DNA of 64,000 nucleotides from Flavobacteriales bacterium (GTDB lineage: Bacteria; Bacteroidota; Bacteroidia; Flavobacteriales_G; JALEGO01): positions 156,530-220,529 of the forward strand of contig JAHDEG010000007.1 in assembly GCA_020628935.1 (NCBI GenBank), read 5' to 3'. This document shows positions 1 to 10,115 of this stretch, one piece after another. The notes under the pieces are model-generated. The model did no database searches and was not told the origin of the DNA. It worked only from the letters and a program-made list of their open reading frames with translations. Numbering within the stretch: position 1 is the first letter of the stretch; the number at the start of each line of letters is the position of its first letter. A program made the translations under genes and the position numbers.

Positions 1-132
1 GCCCGTACTAGCTGGGTTAACAGTTGTAGGGGCTAAATTATTTTGTGAAAAATGAATATCTTGACTAACGCATTGTTTGATAGTCAGAAACGCCAATCCA
101 AAGCAAAATAAATATGTTTTATAATATCTCAA
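1..132 (-). CDS. PorP/SprF family T9SS membrane protein, N-terminal fragment (runs off the left edge)
   Basis: The minus strand is open from position 1 to a TTG at 132-130. It encodes a signal peptide starting MRYYKTYLFCFG, followed by SQDIHFSQ and then VNPASTG. A Gln-Asp-x-His-Phe-Ser-Gln box after the signal peptide and an Asn-Pro-Ala-x-x-Gly box about 15 residues later are the N-terminal signature of PorP/SprF outer-membrane proteins; the complete copy at 41089 has the same arrangement. The family works with T9SS to secrete or anchor large surface adhesins. No in-frame ATG exists before the upstream stop near 195, so TTG is the most likely start. It diverges from the PKD adhesin gene, a plausible client. 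Only 44 codons are visible. Confidence 0.8.
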   Translation of the reverse strand, partial: MRYYKTYLFCFGLAFLTIKQCVSQDIHFSQNNLAPTTVNPASTG

Positions 133-253
133 GGTTTTAAAAGTAATATTTTTTTTGTTTAAAAAACGAATTGTATTTTTAAATTCAGATCTTTAACCCG
201 AAATTAAAAACCTTATTAACTAAATGCTCTTTTTTTTAAACATGACGAAGGTA

Positions 254-3200
254 ATGAAATTAAGAAATTTACTTCTTATTTTCGTGTTATCTGTAAGCAT
301 TAGCTTTTCAAGTTACGCTCAGATTACTGCAAATTTTAGTTCAAATAAAATTAAAGGTTGCGTTCCGCTTACAAATGTCGTTTTTACAGATTTTTCCACT
401 AGTATTTCTGGGCCCATTACTTCAAGAATTTGGTCTTTAGGTGAAGGCGCCCCAATCACAGGCAATGACTCTATTTTAACTAAAACATACAGTTCTCCGG
501 GTTGTTATGATGTTAGTTTAATTGTTTCAAACGGCACAGATACCGATACACTTTCAATAGAAAATTACATTTGTGTATTTGAACATCCAACACCAGATTT
601 TAGTACCTCATCCAACGAAGGATGCGCACCTTTTACTACCAATTTTTTAAATGAAAGTATAGAGGCCGATGCCGGAATCTCTTCATTACAATGGTTTTTC
701 GGAAACTCTTTTGACTCCACAACTACAGGAGAAAATATTTTATATACTTATAATACACCTGGTGACTTTACAGTTTGTCTTACCATTATAGACTCCAACG
801 GATGTGGAGGCCCTTCGGAAGGCACTATCTGCAAAACTGATTATATAAAAGTACTTGATGTACCAAATGCAATTATTGGTACAACTGGCAACCCAAACTC
901 TTGTGAAACTCCACACACAGTTAATTTTCAAAACAATAGCACGGGCGGACCGTTTACGAATTATAATTGGACTTTTGAAAACGGACAATCTTCTAATCTA
1001 CAGTCTCCATCAATAATTTTTAATGACACAGGATCTTACAACGTCTCATTAACAGTAACCAATTCTGCTGGATGTATTGATTCAGTAACAAATATCAATT
1101 ATGTTAATTTAGGTAATGTAGCTACAGACATTTTTTTTAGTAAAGACACCCTATGTAATGGCGAATCATTAAGCTTTTCTGCAATTAATAATGGAGCAAC
1201 AAACTTTAGTTGGGTGTGGGATTGCTGTGGAACTATAAATGGGGCTAACGGACAGATAAATATCCCTGATAGTGCTGAAGGAATTCAATATGTCACACTA
1301 TTCATTACCGGCACTGGAGGCTGTAATGATACGTTAGTAGATTCAATTTATGTAGATAAAATTAGTGCTGATTTTATAACTGATCCAGTTTATTCATGTC
1401 AATCACCTTTTAGCTTAAACCTCACAGATAATTCAGAAAGCGTTAATAATATTGATAGTTGGGATTGGAATTTAAGTAGTGGTGATACATCTAATCTTCA
1501 AAACCCAAGTATTTTAGTTGAGCAAGAAGGCTATTTAGACGTATCACTCACAGTCACTAACGCTATTGGATGTACAGATTTTGTAAGTAAGGATAGCGTG
1601 CTATTTATATTTGATTTGAAACCTAGTATTACCAAGTCAGAAACGGGTGGATGTGCACCACTAACTGTAGATTTCAGTGGAAATGTTTTAGGTAATAATT
1701 TAGACTCTGTTGCATCATGGGAATGGAATTTTGATGATCCAAATTCTGGGGTAAGTAATACTTCTAGCAACCAATCTGAGACACATGTCTTTAACGATTC
1801 TGGAATATATTTTGTCACCGTTACTGTTACTGATGTATCTGGATGTACACATGAAGAAGTTACTTCAATTAATGTTGGCATTAAACAAACAGCAGATTTC
1901 AGCATTTTTCAAGACTCTGTTTGTGCGGAAGAAAACGTACTATTTCAGAACTTGAGTACAGATACAAACATAATTGACGACTATTACTGGTTATTTGGTG
2001 ACGGTACATTTGGGTTATTTTCTAGTCCTGGGCACATGTACGTTGATACTGGCTACATGACCGTTTCTTTGTTTATCGGCCACAATGAATGTCGTGATAG
2101 TTTAATAATTGACAGTGCTATATACATAATATCCCCAGTTGTAATTCCAACAACCACTGTAAATTGCGACTCATCAGATAAGAGAACATTTACGTTCACT
2201 AATTTAGGAGCTGATTTGTGGTACTGGGATTTTGGTGATGGCTCAGACATTGATTCCTCCCAAAACGAGATTATTACACATACATATCAAACAGGACAGT
2301 ATACAGCTGCTATTATTGGTGTAGATACGAATACTGGTTGCATTCATGAAAATGTAATTGGAACTATTGTTTCAAATTTATCGCCTGTTTTTAACGATCC
2401 TGACCCTGTTGTATGTTTAGGTCTAACTGAATCGTTTAGTGCTTCATCTACAACTGGCGCTACAGACTATAGTTGGACTTTTGGGTCTGATACTACAATT
2501 TATAAAGGTCCGCAAGCGCAATATCAATTTTTAGACTCTGGAGATTATACTGTACAGCTAATTGTTTCTGATACTAATGGTTGTGCAGATACTAATCAAA
2601 TGAATATTAATGTAGGCTTTATAGATTCTTTTTTCGGTTATGATCAAGTAGAAGGATGTGCGGACCTATTAATAAATTTTACTGACTCATCTATTAGTCA
2701 AAATGGTATTAGCTCTTATAGCTGGATATATGGAGATGGAGGAACAGATACAATTCAAAATCCGACCTACACATTTACTAATGCCGGATCTTATAACCCT
2801 GGACTTCTTATAACAGACTCTTTAGGTTGTACGTCATTTTATAGCACTCCACCGGTTAGAGTTTTTGCAACAATATTTGACTTCGGTCCAGATCATAAAA
2901 ATATTTGTTTAGGTGATACTGTAACTTTTCAAAATTCATCTTACTCTTCATCGGGTAATCCTCTATTATTTGAGTGGGATTTTGGTGATGGTAATACATC
3001 TGACTTACAGTCTCCATCTCATGTATTTACAGATAGTGGGTTCTACAATATTCAACTGGTGTCAATAAACCCAGTTAGGGGATGTATTGATAGCCTTACT
3101 GACACAAATGGCGTAATAGTTGAAGTTGCACCCAACGCTGATTTCACGGCTAGCCCAACATCTACTGGCTGCTACCCAGGCTTTATTCAGTTTACAGATG

Positions 3201-4669
3201 AGTCACAATCAAACTTTGAAATAAACGATTGGTATTGGGACTTTGGTGATGCCACATTTGCTGACAGCATACAAAACCCTGGTCATGTTTATCCTAACAT
3301 AGGTAATTATGACGTAAGCCTAATTGCATATACTAAAGGAGGGTGCTCAGACACTATTAAAAAAATAAACTTGATTAGTATAAATGGCCCTTATGCTGAA
3401 TTTTCATTTTTCCCTGACACTATTTGTAAAGGAGGAACCATAACTTTTGTTATTGATTCTTTAGATAATGTATCTAGTTATGATTGGGATTTCGGAAATG
3501 GAAAAGGAGCAATTGATGTAACTAGCGATACAATTACCCACATCTATGATAATGTTGTGGGAACTGTAATCCCTAATTTAATTTTCAGATCAGATACTGC
3601 CTGCGAAAAAGCAATATCAGAAGAATTATTTGTTCACCTGGTATCAGCAGACTTCGAATTGTCTGATAGCATTCTTTGCTCAGAATCTTCAGTTATTTCT
3701 TTATCCACCAACACTACACTAAATGCTGACTCTTACCAATGGTTTTTGGAGGAAGGAGTTACCGTATTTGATAGCACACAGCTTACTTATGAATTTTCGG
3801 AAAACGGCACATACGAAGTTGGGTTATCTATTTCAAATATAGAGACAGGATGTATAGATACAACGTATAAAAATGTTTATGTAGGAACAATTGCTGGATT
3901 AATGGTTTCTCCAGATACTTCTATCTGTTTCGGAGACTCTATTCCTCTTTCGGCATTTGCGCCAGCTGTTACGGCAGACTCAGTATTTTGGTTTTCTGAA
4001 ACCGCATATTTATCTGAAAATTCAGGTCTTAGTACCACTAGTTTTAATGATAGTAGTTATTCTGTTCAAATTATTGTTAATGATACAAATGGTTGTGAAT
4101 TTCAAGATTCAATAAACGTTCAAATACTCGGAACTTTTAGCGCACAGTTTACATCAGAAAGCTTATTTGACACAACCATTATCTTAGGAGAAAGCATTAA
4201 TTATGATGTACTCGTTTCTCCTAATGTAGGTTACATATATTTATGGACTCCAGTAGAAGGTTTAAGCTGTTCTGACTGCCCGAACCCAATCTTAACTCCT
4301 TCAGAAGATACAGAGTATACTTTACTGATAACCGACAGCCTAGATTGTAGTAACACAGAGATTTTTGCCAAAGTAGAAATTATTACAGAAGTAAAAGCAA
4401 CGACTCCTACTGCATTTACTCCAAACAATGACGGAGAAAACGACATAGTATACGTGAAGGGATGGGGTATAAAGGAGCTTCTTGAATTTAATATATATAA
4501 CCGTTGGGGAGAATTGGTTTATAGTAACCCACAAGACTTAAATCAAGGCTGGGACGGAACCTATAAAGGCAAACCACAAGTGATGGATACTTACGCTGTT
4601 ACTGTAAAAGCCTTGGGATTCAATAATAAAATTGTGGAATATAAAGGAAACATTAATTTGATTAAGTAA
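254..4669 (+). CDS. Giant PKD-repeat surface protein with gliding-motility (CHU_C, T9SS type B) C-terminal domain
   Basis: A secreted protein of about 1,471 residues. I start it at the ATG at 254 because a clean signal peptide (MKLRNLLLIFVLSVS, ending SSYAQ) begins there; in-frame ATGs at 224 and 242 would only add a short extension. The body is roughly fifteen PKD-like beta-sandwich modules of about 85-95 residues, with the repeated signatures W-x-F/W-x-FG-D/N-G and Y-x-V-x-L. Most modules open with a Cys (GCAPLTVDF, GCADLLINF, ICLGDTVTF) and carry a second near the end (GCADT, GCIDS), suggesting one disulfide per module. The last 85 residues match the CHU_C domain: AFTPNNDGENDI, then FNIYNRWGELVY and WDGTYKG. 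This domain directs T9SS export and surface attachment. The gene ends 1 bp before miaE. Adhesion or gliding is inferred from the family. Confidence 0.9.
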   Translation: MKLRNLLLIFVLSVSISFSSYAQITANFSSNKIKGCVPLTNVVFTDFSTSISGPITSRIWSLGEGAPITGNDSILTKTYSSPGCYDVSLIVSNGTDTDTLSIENYICVFEHPTPDFSTSSNEGCAPFTTNFLNESIEADAGISSLQWFFGNSFDSTTTGENILYTYNTPGDFTVCLTIIDSNGCGGPSEGTICKTDYIKVLDVPNAIIGTTGNPNSCETPHTVNFQNNSTGGPFTNYNWTFENGQSSNLQSPSIIFNDTGSYNVSLTVTNSAGCIDSVTNINYVNLGNVATDIFFSKDTLCNGESLSFSAINNGATNFSWVWDCCGTINGANGQINIPDSAEGIQYVTLFITGTGGCNDTLVDSIYVDKISADFITDPVYSCQSPFSLNLTDNSESVNNIDSWDWNLSSGDTSNLQNPSILVEQEGYLDVSLTVTNAIGCTDFVSKDSVLFIFDLKPSITKSETGGCAPLTVDFSGNVLGNNLDSVASWEWNFDDPNSGVSNTSSNQSETHVFNDSGIYFVTVTVTDVSGCTHEEVTSINVGIKQTADFSIFQDSVCAEENVLFQNLSTDTNIIDDYYWLFGDGTFGLFSSPGHMYVDTGYMTVSLFIGHNECRDSLIIDSAIYIISPVVIPTTTVNCDSSDKRTFTFTNLGADLWYWDFGDGSDIDSSQNEIITHTYQTGQYTAAIIGVDTNTGCIHENVIGTIVSNLSPVFNDPDPVVCLGLTESFSASSTTGATDYSWTFGSDTTIYKGPQAQYQFLDSGDYTVQLIVSDTNGCADTNQMNINVGFIDSFFGYDQVEGCADLLINFTDSSISQNGISSYSWIYGDGGTDTIQNPTYTFTNAGSYNPGLLITDSLGCTSFYSTPPVRVFATIFDFGPDHKNICLGDTVTFQNSSYSSSGNPLLFEWDFGDGNTSDLQSPSHVFTDSGFYNIQLVSINPVRGCIDSLTDTNGVIVEVAPNADFTASPTSTGCYPGFIQFTDESQSNFEINDWYWDFGDATFADSIQNPGHVYPNIGNYDVSLIAYTKGGCSDTIKKINLISINGPYAEFSFFPDTICKGGTITFVIDSLDNVSSYDWDFGNGKGAIDVTSDTITHIYDNVVGTVIPNLIFRSDTACEKAISEELFVHLVSADFELSDSILCSESSVISLSTNTTLNADSYQWFLEEGVTVFDSTQLTYEFSENGTYEVGLSISNIETGCIDTTYKNVYVGTIAGLMVSPDTSICFGDSIPLSAFAPAVTADSVFWFSETAYLSENSGLSTTSFNDSSYSVQIIVNDTNGCEFQDSINVQILGTFSAQFTSESLFDTTIILGESINYDVLVSPNVGYIYLWTPVEGLSCSDCPNPILTPSEDTEYTLLITDSLDCSNTEIFAKVEIITEVKATTPTAFTPNNDGENDIVYVKGWGIKELLEFNIYNRWGELVYSNPQDLNQGWDGTYKGKPQVMDTYAVTVKALGFNNKIVEYKGNINLIK

Positions 4670-4670
4670 C

Positions 4671-5255
4671 ATGCTAAATTTAAAACTTCCTACCGATCCA
4701 AACTGGGCTAATATTGCAGAAAAAAATTTAGAAGAGATACTTACAGATCATGCTTATTGCGAACAAAAAGCAGCTTCTGCAGCAATTTCTTTTATGGTCA
4801 GATATCCAGAAAAGGAAGACTTAGTTACTGAAATGATTAAACTTGCTCAAGAAGAATTAGATCATTTTAAAATGGTTCATGATCATATAAAAGCAAGAGG
4901 TTTAAAATTAGGGCCCGAAAGGAGAGATAATTATGTAAACGAGTTAAGGCAATTTTTTAATACAGGAGCAAACAAAGAAAATATACTTATTTACAAGCTG
5001 TTATTATCTGCAATAATTGAAGCAAGAAGTTGTGAACGTTTTAAAATTCTTTCCGAGAACATTAACGACACTGAACTTTCTGGGTTTTACCGTCAATTAA
5101 TGATTAGTGAAGCAAATCATTACACTACTTTTCTTGCCTTTGCTAAAAAATATGGTAAAGACATCATGGACGTTGACAAACTTTGGAACGACTTTTTAGC
5201 ATTTGAAGCAGAAGTAGTTAAAAACTATGGTAAAAAAGAACACATCCACGGTTAA
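4671..5255 (+). CDS. miaE: tRNA-(ms2io6A37) hydroxylase, MiaE-type diiron enzyme
   Basis: A 194-residue ferritin-like four-helix protein matching the MiaE family, which hydroxylates the isopentenyl group of 2-methylthio-isopentenyl-adenosine at tRNA position 37 using O2 and a diiron centre. The ligand pattern is visible: Glu31, Glu62-x-x-His65 (EELDHF), Glu117 ([10 protein letters not shown]) and Glu147-x-x-His150 (SEANHY). The length is normal. It begins 1 bp after the adhesin stop codon and ends 8 bp before rodA, so the three genes are probably co-transcribed. No functional link to the adhesin is evident. Confidence 0.9.
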   Translation: MLNLKLPTDPNWANIAEKNLEEILTDHAYCEQKAASAAISFMVRYPEKEDLVTEMIKLAQEELDHFKMVHDHIKARGLKLGPERRDNYVNELRQFFNTGANKENILIYKLLLSAIIEARSCERFKILSENINDTELSGFYRQLMISEANHYTTFLAFAKKYGKDIMDVDKLWNDFLAFEAEVVKNYGKKEHIHG

Positions 5256-5263
5256 ATTTTAGC

Positions 5264-6580
5264 ATGCGGAAAAGACAGGCTCTACTTACAAATTTAAATC
5301 CATGGATAATTTCAATTTATCTTATCTTACTTTTTGTAGGTTGGCTAAACATATACTCCACAACATATACAGAGGTCGTTGATTTACCAAGTTATTCCAA
5401 ACAATTAATATGGATAGGAGCTTCGTTTTTACTAGCATTTATAATTTTAATTGTTGACGTTAATTTCTATAGGTCATTTAGTGTAATAATTTACGGAATA
5501 TTCATTGGTTGCTTGGCACTGGTTTTAGTAATAGGTTCTGAACATAAAGGAGCTAGGTCTTGGTTCAATATTGGTCCTTTTGCATTTCAGCCAACAGAAT
5601 TTGCAAAGTTTGCGACTGCACTATTTGTTTCAAAGTATATTAGTGAAAACACAAAAACTATAAATCACTTAAAAACGTTTCTAAAAATTGCAGGCATCAT
5701 TCTAGCACCAATAGCACTTATTGCAATGCAACCAGATTTAGGTTCAGCTGTTGTCTTTTTAGCATTTTATTTTGCTTTGTATAGAGAAGGCTTTCCTGGA
5801 TGGATTTTAGGTATCGGATTCTCAGCTATCTCTTTATTTTTATTAACAGTATACTTACAAAACTCCGGTTTAAAACTAGACTTTTTTCACCAGACTGTTA
5901 GCGAGAAAATAACAGGACTTCATCAATTCTTTGTTTTAATTCCCATCATCACATTTCTCATTTTAAAGAGCATCCTACCAAAAAAAACAAATTCGAAAAT
6001 ATTTGTCAAAAATACAATAATATGGTCTACAGTAATAATAACCTTTATGGGAGCTGTTAGTTGGGGATTTAATAGTCCATTATTAAAAGACAGACACAGA
6101 AACAGAGTTAACGAAATGTTAGGCATAACGAACGATCCTTCAGGGGTTGGTTACAATGTTCATCAGTCTAAAATAGCCATTGGTTCTGGTGGATTTTTTG
6201 GCAAGGGATATTTAAGCGGCACTCAAACTAAATATGACTTTGTACCTGAGCAAAGAACCGATTTTATTTTCTGCACAATTGGTGAAGAATGGGGCTTCAT
6301 TGGCACTACGGTACTAATAATTCTTTATTTATTATTAATAACCCTAATTATAGAAGCAGCTGAAAAACAAAAGGCGGTATTTTCAAGAATTTATGGGTAT
6401 TGTGTAGCGAGTCTTTTCTTTTTTCATTTTGCCATTAATGTAGGCATGACAATAGGTTTAGTTCCTGTAATAGGAATTCCACTTCCGTTTTTTAGCTATG
6501 GAGGATCCTCTCTTTGGGCATTTACCATACTGCTGTTTATTTTTATAAAGCTAGACTCAGAACGTAAATATATGCTTTGA
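5264..6580 (+). CDS. rodA: Rod shape-determining protein RodA (SEDS peptidoglycan polymerase)
   Basis: A 438-residue polytopic membrane protein of the SEDS family, which polymerises lipid II into glycan strands together with a class B penicillin-binding protein during cell elongation. Diagnostic segments are [12 protein letters not shown] with QPTEFAKF, the loop motif PEQRTDFIF (about residues 328-336, holding the Asp essential in SEDS enzymes), and the C-terminal [11 protein letters not shown] (about 408-418). It is longer than the roughly 370-residue E. coli protein, with extra sequence in the middle loop and helices. RodA is favoured over FtsW by [18 protein letters not shown], but this assignment rests on family resemblance. 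The mre/mrdA genes that often accompany it are not here. It faces tdk tail-to-tail, 2 bp apart. Confidence 0.9.
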   Translation: MRKRQALLTNLNPWIISIYLILLFVGWLNIYSTTYTEVVDLPSYSKQLIWIGASFLLAFIILIVDVNFYRSFSVIIYGIFIGCLALVLVIGSEHKGARSWFNIGPFAFQPTEFAKFATALFVSKYISENTKTINHLKTFLKIAGIILAPIALIAMQPDLGSAVVFLAFYFALYREGFPGWILGIGFSAISLFLLTVYLQNSGLKLDFFHQTVSEKITGLHQFFVLIPIITFLILKSILPKKTNSKIFVKNTIIWSTVIITFMGAVSWGFNSPLLKDRHRNRVNEMLGITNDPSGVGYNVHQSKIAIGSGGFFGKGYLSGTQTKYDFVPEQRTDFIFCTIGEEWGFIGTTVLIILYLLLITLIIEAAEKQKAVFSRIYGYCVASLFFFHFAINVGMTIGLVPVIGIPLPFFSYGGSSLWAFTILLFIFIKLDSERKYML

Positions 6581-6582
6581 AT

Positions 6583-7158
6583 TTATTTGACTTTAGAATA
6601 GCAACCTCTGCAAAGTGGTTCATATTCGTTTTTCTCACCAAGCAGTACAGTTTGTTCACCTTCAGCAATTCTGTAAGAAAATAAAGCCAAGTTACCACAC
6701 TGCATACAAATTGCATGAACCTTTGTAACTGAGTCTGCAATTGCCATTAGACTAGGAATTGGACCGAAAGGAATCCCTTTAAAATCCATGTCTAAACCAG
6801 CAATAATAACTCTAGACCCCATAAAAGCGAGTTTATTACAAACTTCTGTTAGTCCATCGTCAAAAAACTGGGCCTCGTCAATTCCTACAACATCAATATT
6901 ATCTGCTAATAGTAAAATATTTGATGAACTGGTTACTGGTGTTGATGTAATTGAATTTGCATCGTGAGACACAACATTAGTATCGTGGTAGCGAGTATCA
7001 TTGCTTGGTTTAAAAATCTCAACAGATTGCTTTGCAATTTTTGCACGTTTTAATCTGCGTATCAATTCTTCTGTTTTACCAGAAAACATAGAGCCGCAAA
7101 TCACTTCAATACTTCCCTTACTTTCACGAACGGTTTCGAGGTTGTTCTCTCTGTACAT
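6583..7158 (-). CDS. tdk: Thymidine kinase (type II)
   Basis: A 191-residue cytosolic enzyme that phosphorylates thymidine with ATP (dTMP salvage). It shows the P-loop GSMFSGKT (residues 22-29), the Walker B and catalytic segment DEAQFF (94-99, with the general-base Glu95), the lasso region GLDMDFKG (121-128), and two zinc-binding Cys pairs, C151-x-x-C154 and C183-x-x-C186. The length is typical for the type II family. It diverges from the gene at 7218, with 59 bp between the starts. Confidence 0.96.
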   Translation of the reverse strand: MYRENNLETVRESKGSIEVICGSMFSGKTEELIRRLKRAKIAKQSVEIFKPSNDTRYHDTNVVSHDANSITSTPVTSSSNILLLADNIDVVGIDEAQFFDDGLTEVCNKLAFMGSRVIIAGLDMDFKGIPFGPIPSLMAIADSVTKVHAICMQCGNLALFSYRIAEGEQTVLLGEKNEYEPLCRGCYSKVK

Positions 7159-7217
7159 CTCTAAAATTTATGTAAATTTAGTACAACACAATCGTCTACC
7201 CATACAATTTAAACACT

Positions 7218-7955
7218 GTGAATAACGAAAACGAACTTTTAGACCACCTAAACAACTGTATATCAGAAGTAAATAAGTTTTTAAAAGATTATAAACAATC
7301 TAAAAAACTTGAGTTAATACTTAAAGCTAAACAAAGTATTTCAGAGGCGGCTAACACAATTCAAAGTATAGAATTCAATGTTTTGGTGGATAAAAAAGGT
7401 GAAGAGATTTTAAAAAAAGTTAATTCAATTAATATTGAAAAAGTAAATCTTGTAAGTGAAGAAAAAGTTGAAAAACAAATTCATGAAAACAATCAAGTAA
7501 CTGTTGAGCCAGAGTTAGTAGAAACTACCGAAAAAGAATTACCAGTTACCAACGAAGAACATCATACAGAACAGATTGAGGAAAAAACAACAAATTCTGA
7601 AATAGAAGAACCAATTTCCCCCCAAGAAAAACCTTCCCCCACTGATGTTAAACGATTAAACTTAAATGAAACTGTTGGAGAGAAAAGTTATACTACTGAT
7701 TTAAATAACAGTCTTGATAAAAATATTAGCATTAAGCTATTAAGCTTTGACTTAAATGACAGGTTGTTTTTTCAAAAAGAACTTTTTAATAACGATCCGT
7801 ACGAGTTTCATGTATCAATGAATCAAATTAAAGAGCACGAAAATTTAGAAACACTTATGCCATTTATTGAGAACGAATTAAGTAATAAATATAACTGGGA
7901 CAATAAAAGTGAAGCTAAAGAAAGGTTTATTTCCAACATTAAAAATAAAGTATAG
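7218..7955 (+). CDS. Conserved hypothetical protein with acidic disordered middle and helical C-terminal domain
   Basis: A 245-residue cytosolic protein with a GTG start, the first codon after the divergent promoter region. It has three parts: a helical N-terminus (residues 1-75, DHLNNCISEVNKFLKDY), a Glu/Lys/Thr/Pro-rich stretch of probable disorder (about 85-150), and a compact C-terminal domain (about 165-245) with NDRLFFQKELF followed by an acidic helix and YNWDNKSEAKERF. I recognise the C-terminal pattern of an aromatic helix, then NDP and YxWD, as one that recurs in unnamed Bacteroidota proteins. I cannot give it a function. It ends 4 bp before dsbD, so the two are probably co-transcribed. 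Confidence 0.75.
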   Translation: MNNENELLDHLNNCISEVNKFLKDYKQSKKLELILKAKQSISEAANTIQSIEFNVLVDKKGEEILKKVNSINIEKVNLVSEEKVEKQIHENNQVTVEPELVETTEKELPVTNEEHHTEQIEEKTTNSEIEEPISPQEKPSPTDVKRLNLNETVGEKSYTTDLNNSLDKNISIKLLSFDLNDRLFFQKELFNNDPYEFHVSMNQIKEHENLETLMPFIENELSNKYNWDNKSEAKERFISNIKNKV

Positions 7956-7959
7956 TAGC

Positions 7960-10104
7960 ATGAGAAAACTCATTTTTATATTAATTGCAGTTTTATTTAC
8001 CCACCAATCCTTTTCTCAAATTTTTGACCCTGTAAAGTGGGAATTTGAAAAAGTTGAAATTTCAAATAATGAATATGAATTAAAATTTACAGCTACAATT
8101 GAAAATGGTTGGCATTTATATTCACAAAACATTGATGAAGGAGGTCCAATACCAACAACATTTACATTTACTCCTAACGAAAAAATTAAGTTTAATAACA
8201 AAGTAATTGAACCAAGCCCATTAAAAGAATATGACCCAAATTTTGATATGGAACTAGGCTGGTTTGAAAACAAAGTTACCTTCAAGCAAAAAATAGAAAT
8301 CCTAAGCTCCACTGCTCTAGAAGGAGAAGTAGAATTCATGGTTTGTGATGAAGAAAAATGCCTTCCTCCAAAATACATTAGCTACAGCTTTGACCTACCA
8401 TATTCAAAAGCTACAGAGCCTGACACACAAGAAAAACCGCTAAAAGAGAAAACTCCAGAGAGTTCACCTCCTAATAATGCAATTGATCAAACAGAAGCTA
8501 ACATTCCTAAGTCAGATAAATTAGCTTTAGAAACTAATTCATTTAGTACAACTACTACAAGTGATGATGAAGTTGTACTAAAAGATAGCTCTAAAAATAT
8601 AATAAATACTGACTCTAAATTTTCATATAAAAGCAAAACAATAGACATTAACAACCCTTTAAGCACATGTGATGTTTCAGAAGAAAAAGTAGCAACTAAA
8701 AGCAACTTATCTATTTTTATACTAGGTTTTTTAGGTGGATTACTTGCTTTGTTAACACCCTGTGTGTTCCCAATGATACCACTTACAGTTAGTTTTTTTA
8801 CTAAAGGCGATAAAAATAACAAAGGAGTTTCAAATGCGATACTTTATGGTTTTTTCATATTAATGGTATATGTTGTTTTAAGCATTCCGTTTCATGTACT
8901 TGATAGTATAGACCCCAATATTTTAAATACAATTTCAACAAACATTTACTTAAATCTGGCATTTTTTGTCGTGTTTATTGTATTTGCGATTTCCTTTTTT
9001 GGATATTTTGAAATTACTTTACCAAGCAGTATTGCCAATAAAGCTGATCAAGCTTCGAGTGCAGGAGGTATAATAGGAATCTTTTTCATGGCATTAACAT
9101 TAGCGCTTGTTTCTTTTTCATGTACCGGTCCTATTCTTGGTTCTTTACTAGCTGGTTCATTAAGTTCTGATGGAGGAGCGATGCAATTAACCTCTGGCAT
9201 GACAGGATTTGGATTAGCGTTGGCCCTACCGTTTGGCCTATTTGCTGCTTTCCCTAGCTGGCTAGATAGCTTACCAAAATCTGGAGGATGGCTAACATCA
9301 GTAAAAGTGATTTTAGGATTTATTGAGCTTGCACTTGCCTTTAAATTTTTATCAAATGCCGATTTAGTTTCACATTGGAACCTTATTACCTATGAATTAT
9401 TTTTAGCGATTTGGATAATTATTTGTGTTTGCGCTGCGCTATATCTCATGGGGGTTATTAAATTCCCTCATGACTCACCAATTCGCAAATTCTCTATCTT
9501 CAGAATCATACTTATAGGAGCCTTTTTAAGTGGAGCAATTTACCTTTGTACAGGATTTAAATATAATGAAGACACCCAAACATTCACTCCTTTATCTTTA
9601 TTAAGTGGATTAGCACCTCCCGCTGGATATAGCTGGATTCATCCCAATCACTGTCCGCTCAATTTGAATTGCTTTCACGATTATGAGGAAGGCTTAGCTT
9701 ACGCAAAAAAGGTAAATAAGCCAATAATGCTTGACTTCACTGGATGGGCATGTGTAAATTGTCGTAAAATGGAAGAGAACGTCTGGAATAAACCCGAAGT
9801 TTTTAAAATCATAAATCAAGACTATGTTTTGATCTCATTATATGTAGATGACAGAGAAAAACTAGCCAATTCTGATCAACACATGTTTATTTCTGAAAAT
9901 GGACAAAAGAAAAAAATCAGAACAATTGGTGATAAATGGGCTACTTTTCAAACCGAAACATTTGTAAATAATTCACAACCCTACTACGCGTTGTTATCAA
10001 AAGACGAAAAACTATTATTAAGCCCGGTAGGTTATACACCTGAAGTAACATCCTTCAGAACCTATTTAGAATGTGGCTTGAAAGCAAATAAAATAAATAA
10101 TTAA
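7960..10104 (+). CDS. dsbD: Thiol:disulfide interchange protein DsbD
   Basis: A 714-residue inner-membrane protein that passes electrons from cytosolic thioredoxin to periplasmic thiol proteins. The ATG at 7960 gives a clear signal peptide (MRKLIFILIAVLF...SFSQ). The periplasmic alpha domain carries CDEEKC (Cys129 and Cys134). A low-complexity Ser/Thr/Glu linker (about 150-245) leads to the eight-helix core with the paired cysteines TPCVFP (Cys268) and SFSCTGP (Cys388). The gamma thioredoxin domain has GWACVNCRKME (Cys598-x-x-Cys601). All three redox pairs are intact. It lies 11 bp before efp. The cysteine-rich secreted adhesin nearby is a plausible but unproven beneficiary of this redox system. 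Confidence 0.95.
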   Translation: MRKLIFILIAVLFTHQSFSQIFDPVKWEFEKVEISNNEYELKFTATIENGWHLYSQNIDEGGPIPTTFTFTPNEKIKFNNKVIEPSPLKEYDPNFDMELGWFENKVTFKQKIEILSSTALEGEVEFMVCDEEKCLPPKYISYSFDLPYSKATEPDTQEKPLKEKTPESSPPNNAIDQTEANIPKSDKLALETNSFSTTTTSDDEVVLKDSSKNIINTDSKFSYKSKTIDINNPLSTCDVSEEKVATKSNLSIFILGFLGGLLALLTPCVFPMIPLTVSFFTKGDKNNKGVSNAILYGFFILMVYVVLSIPFHVLDSIDPNILNTISTNIYLNLAFFVVFIVFAISFFGYFEITLPSSIANKADQASSAGGIIGIFFMALTLALVSFSCTGPILGSLLAGSLSSDGGAMQLTSGMTGFGLALALPFGLFAAFPSWLDSLPKSGGWLTSVKVILGFIELALAFKFLSNADLVSHWNLITYELFLAIWIIICVCAALYLMGVIKFPHDSPIRKFSIFRIILIGAFLSGAIYLCTGFKYNEDTQTFTPLSLLSGLAPPAGYSWIHPNHCPLNLNCFHDYEEGLAYAKKVNKPIMLDFTGWACVNCRKMEENVWNKPEVFKIINQDYVLISLYVDDREKLANSDQHMFISENGQKKKIRTIGDKWATFQTETFVNNSQPYYALLSKDEKLLLSPVGYTPEVTSFRTYLECGLKANKINN

Positions 10105-10115
10105 AAAAAATTAAA

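Noticed and set aside
740..988. Short antisense reading frame in the PKD adhesin
   Set aside because: It has no start context, no family features and lies fully inside a convincing gene; the same holds for other antisense frames within large genes here.
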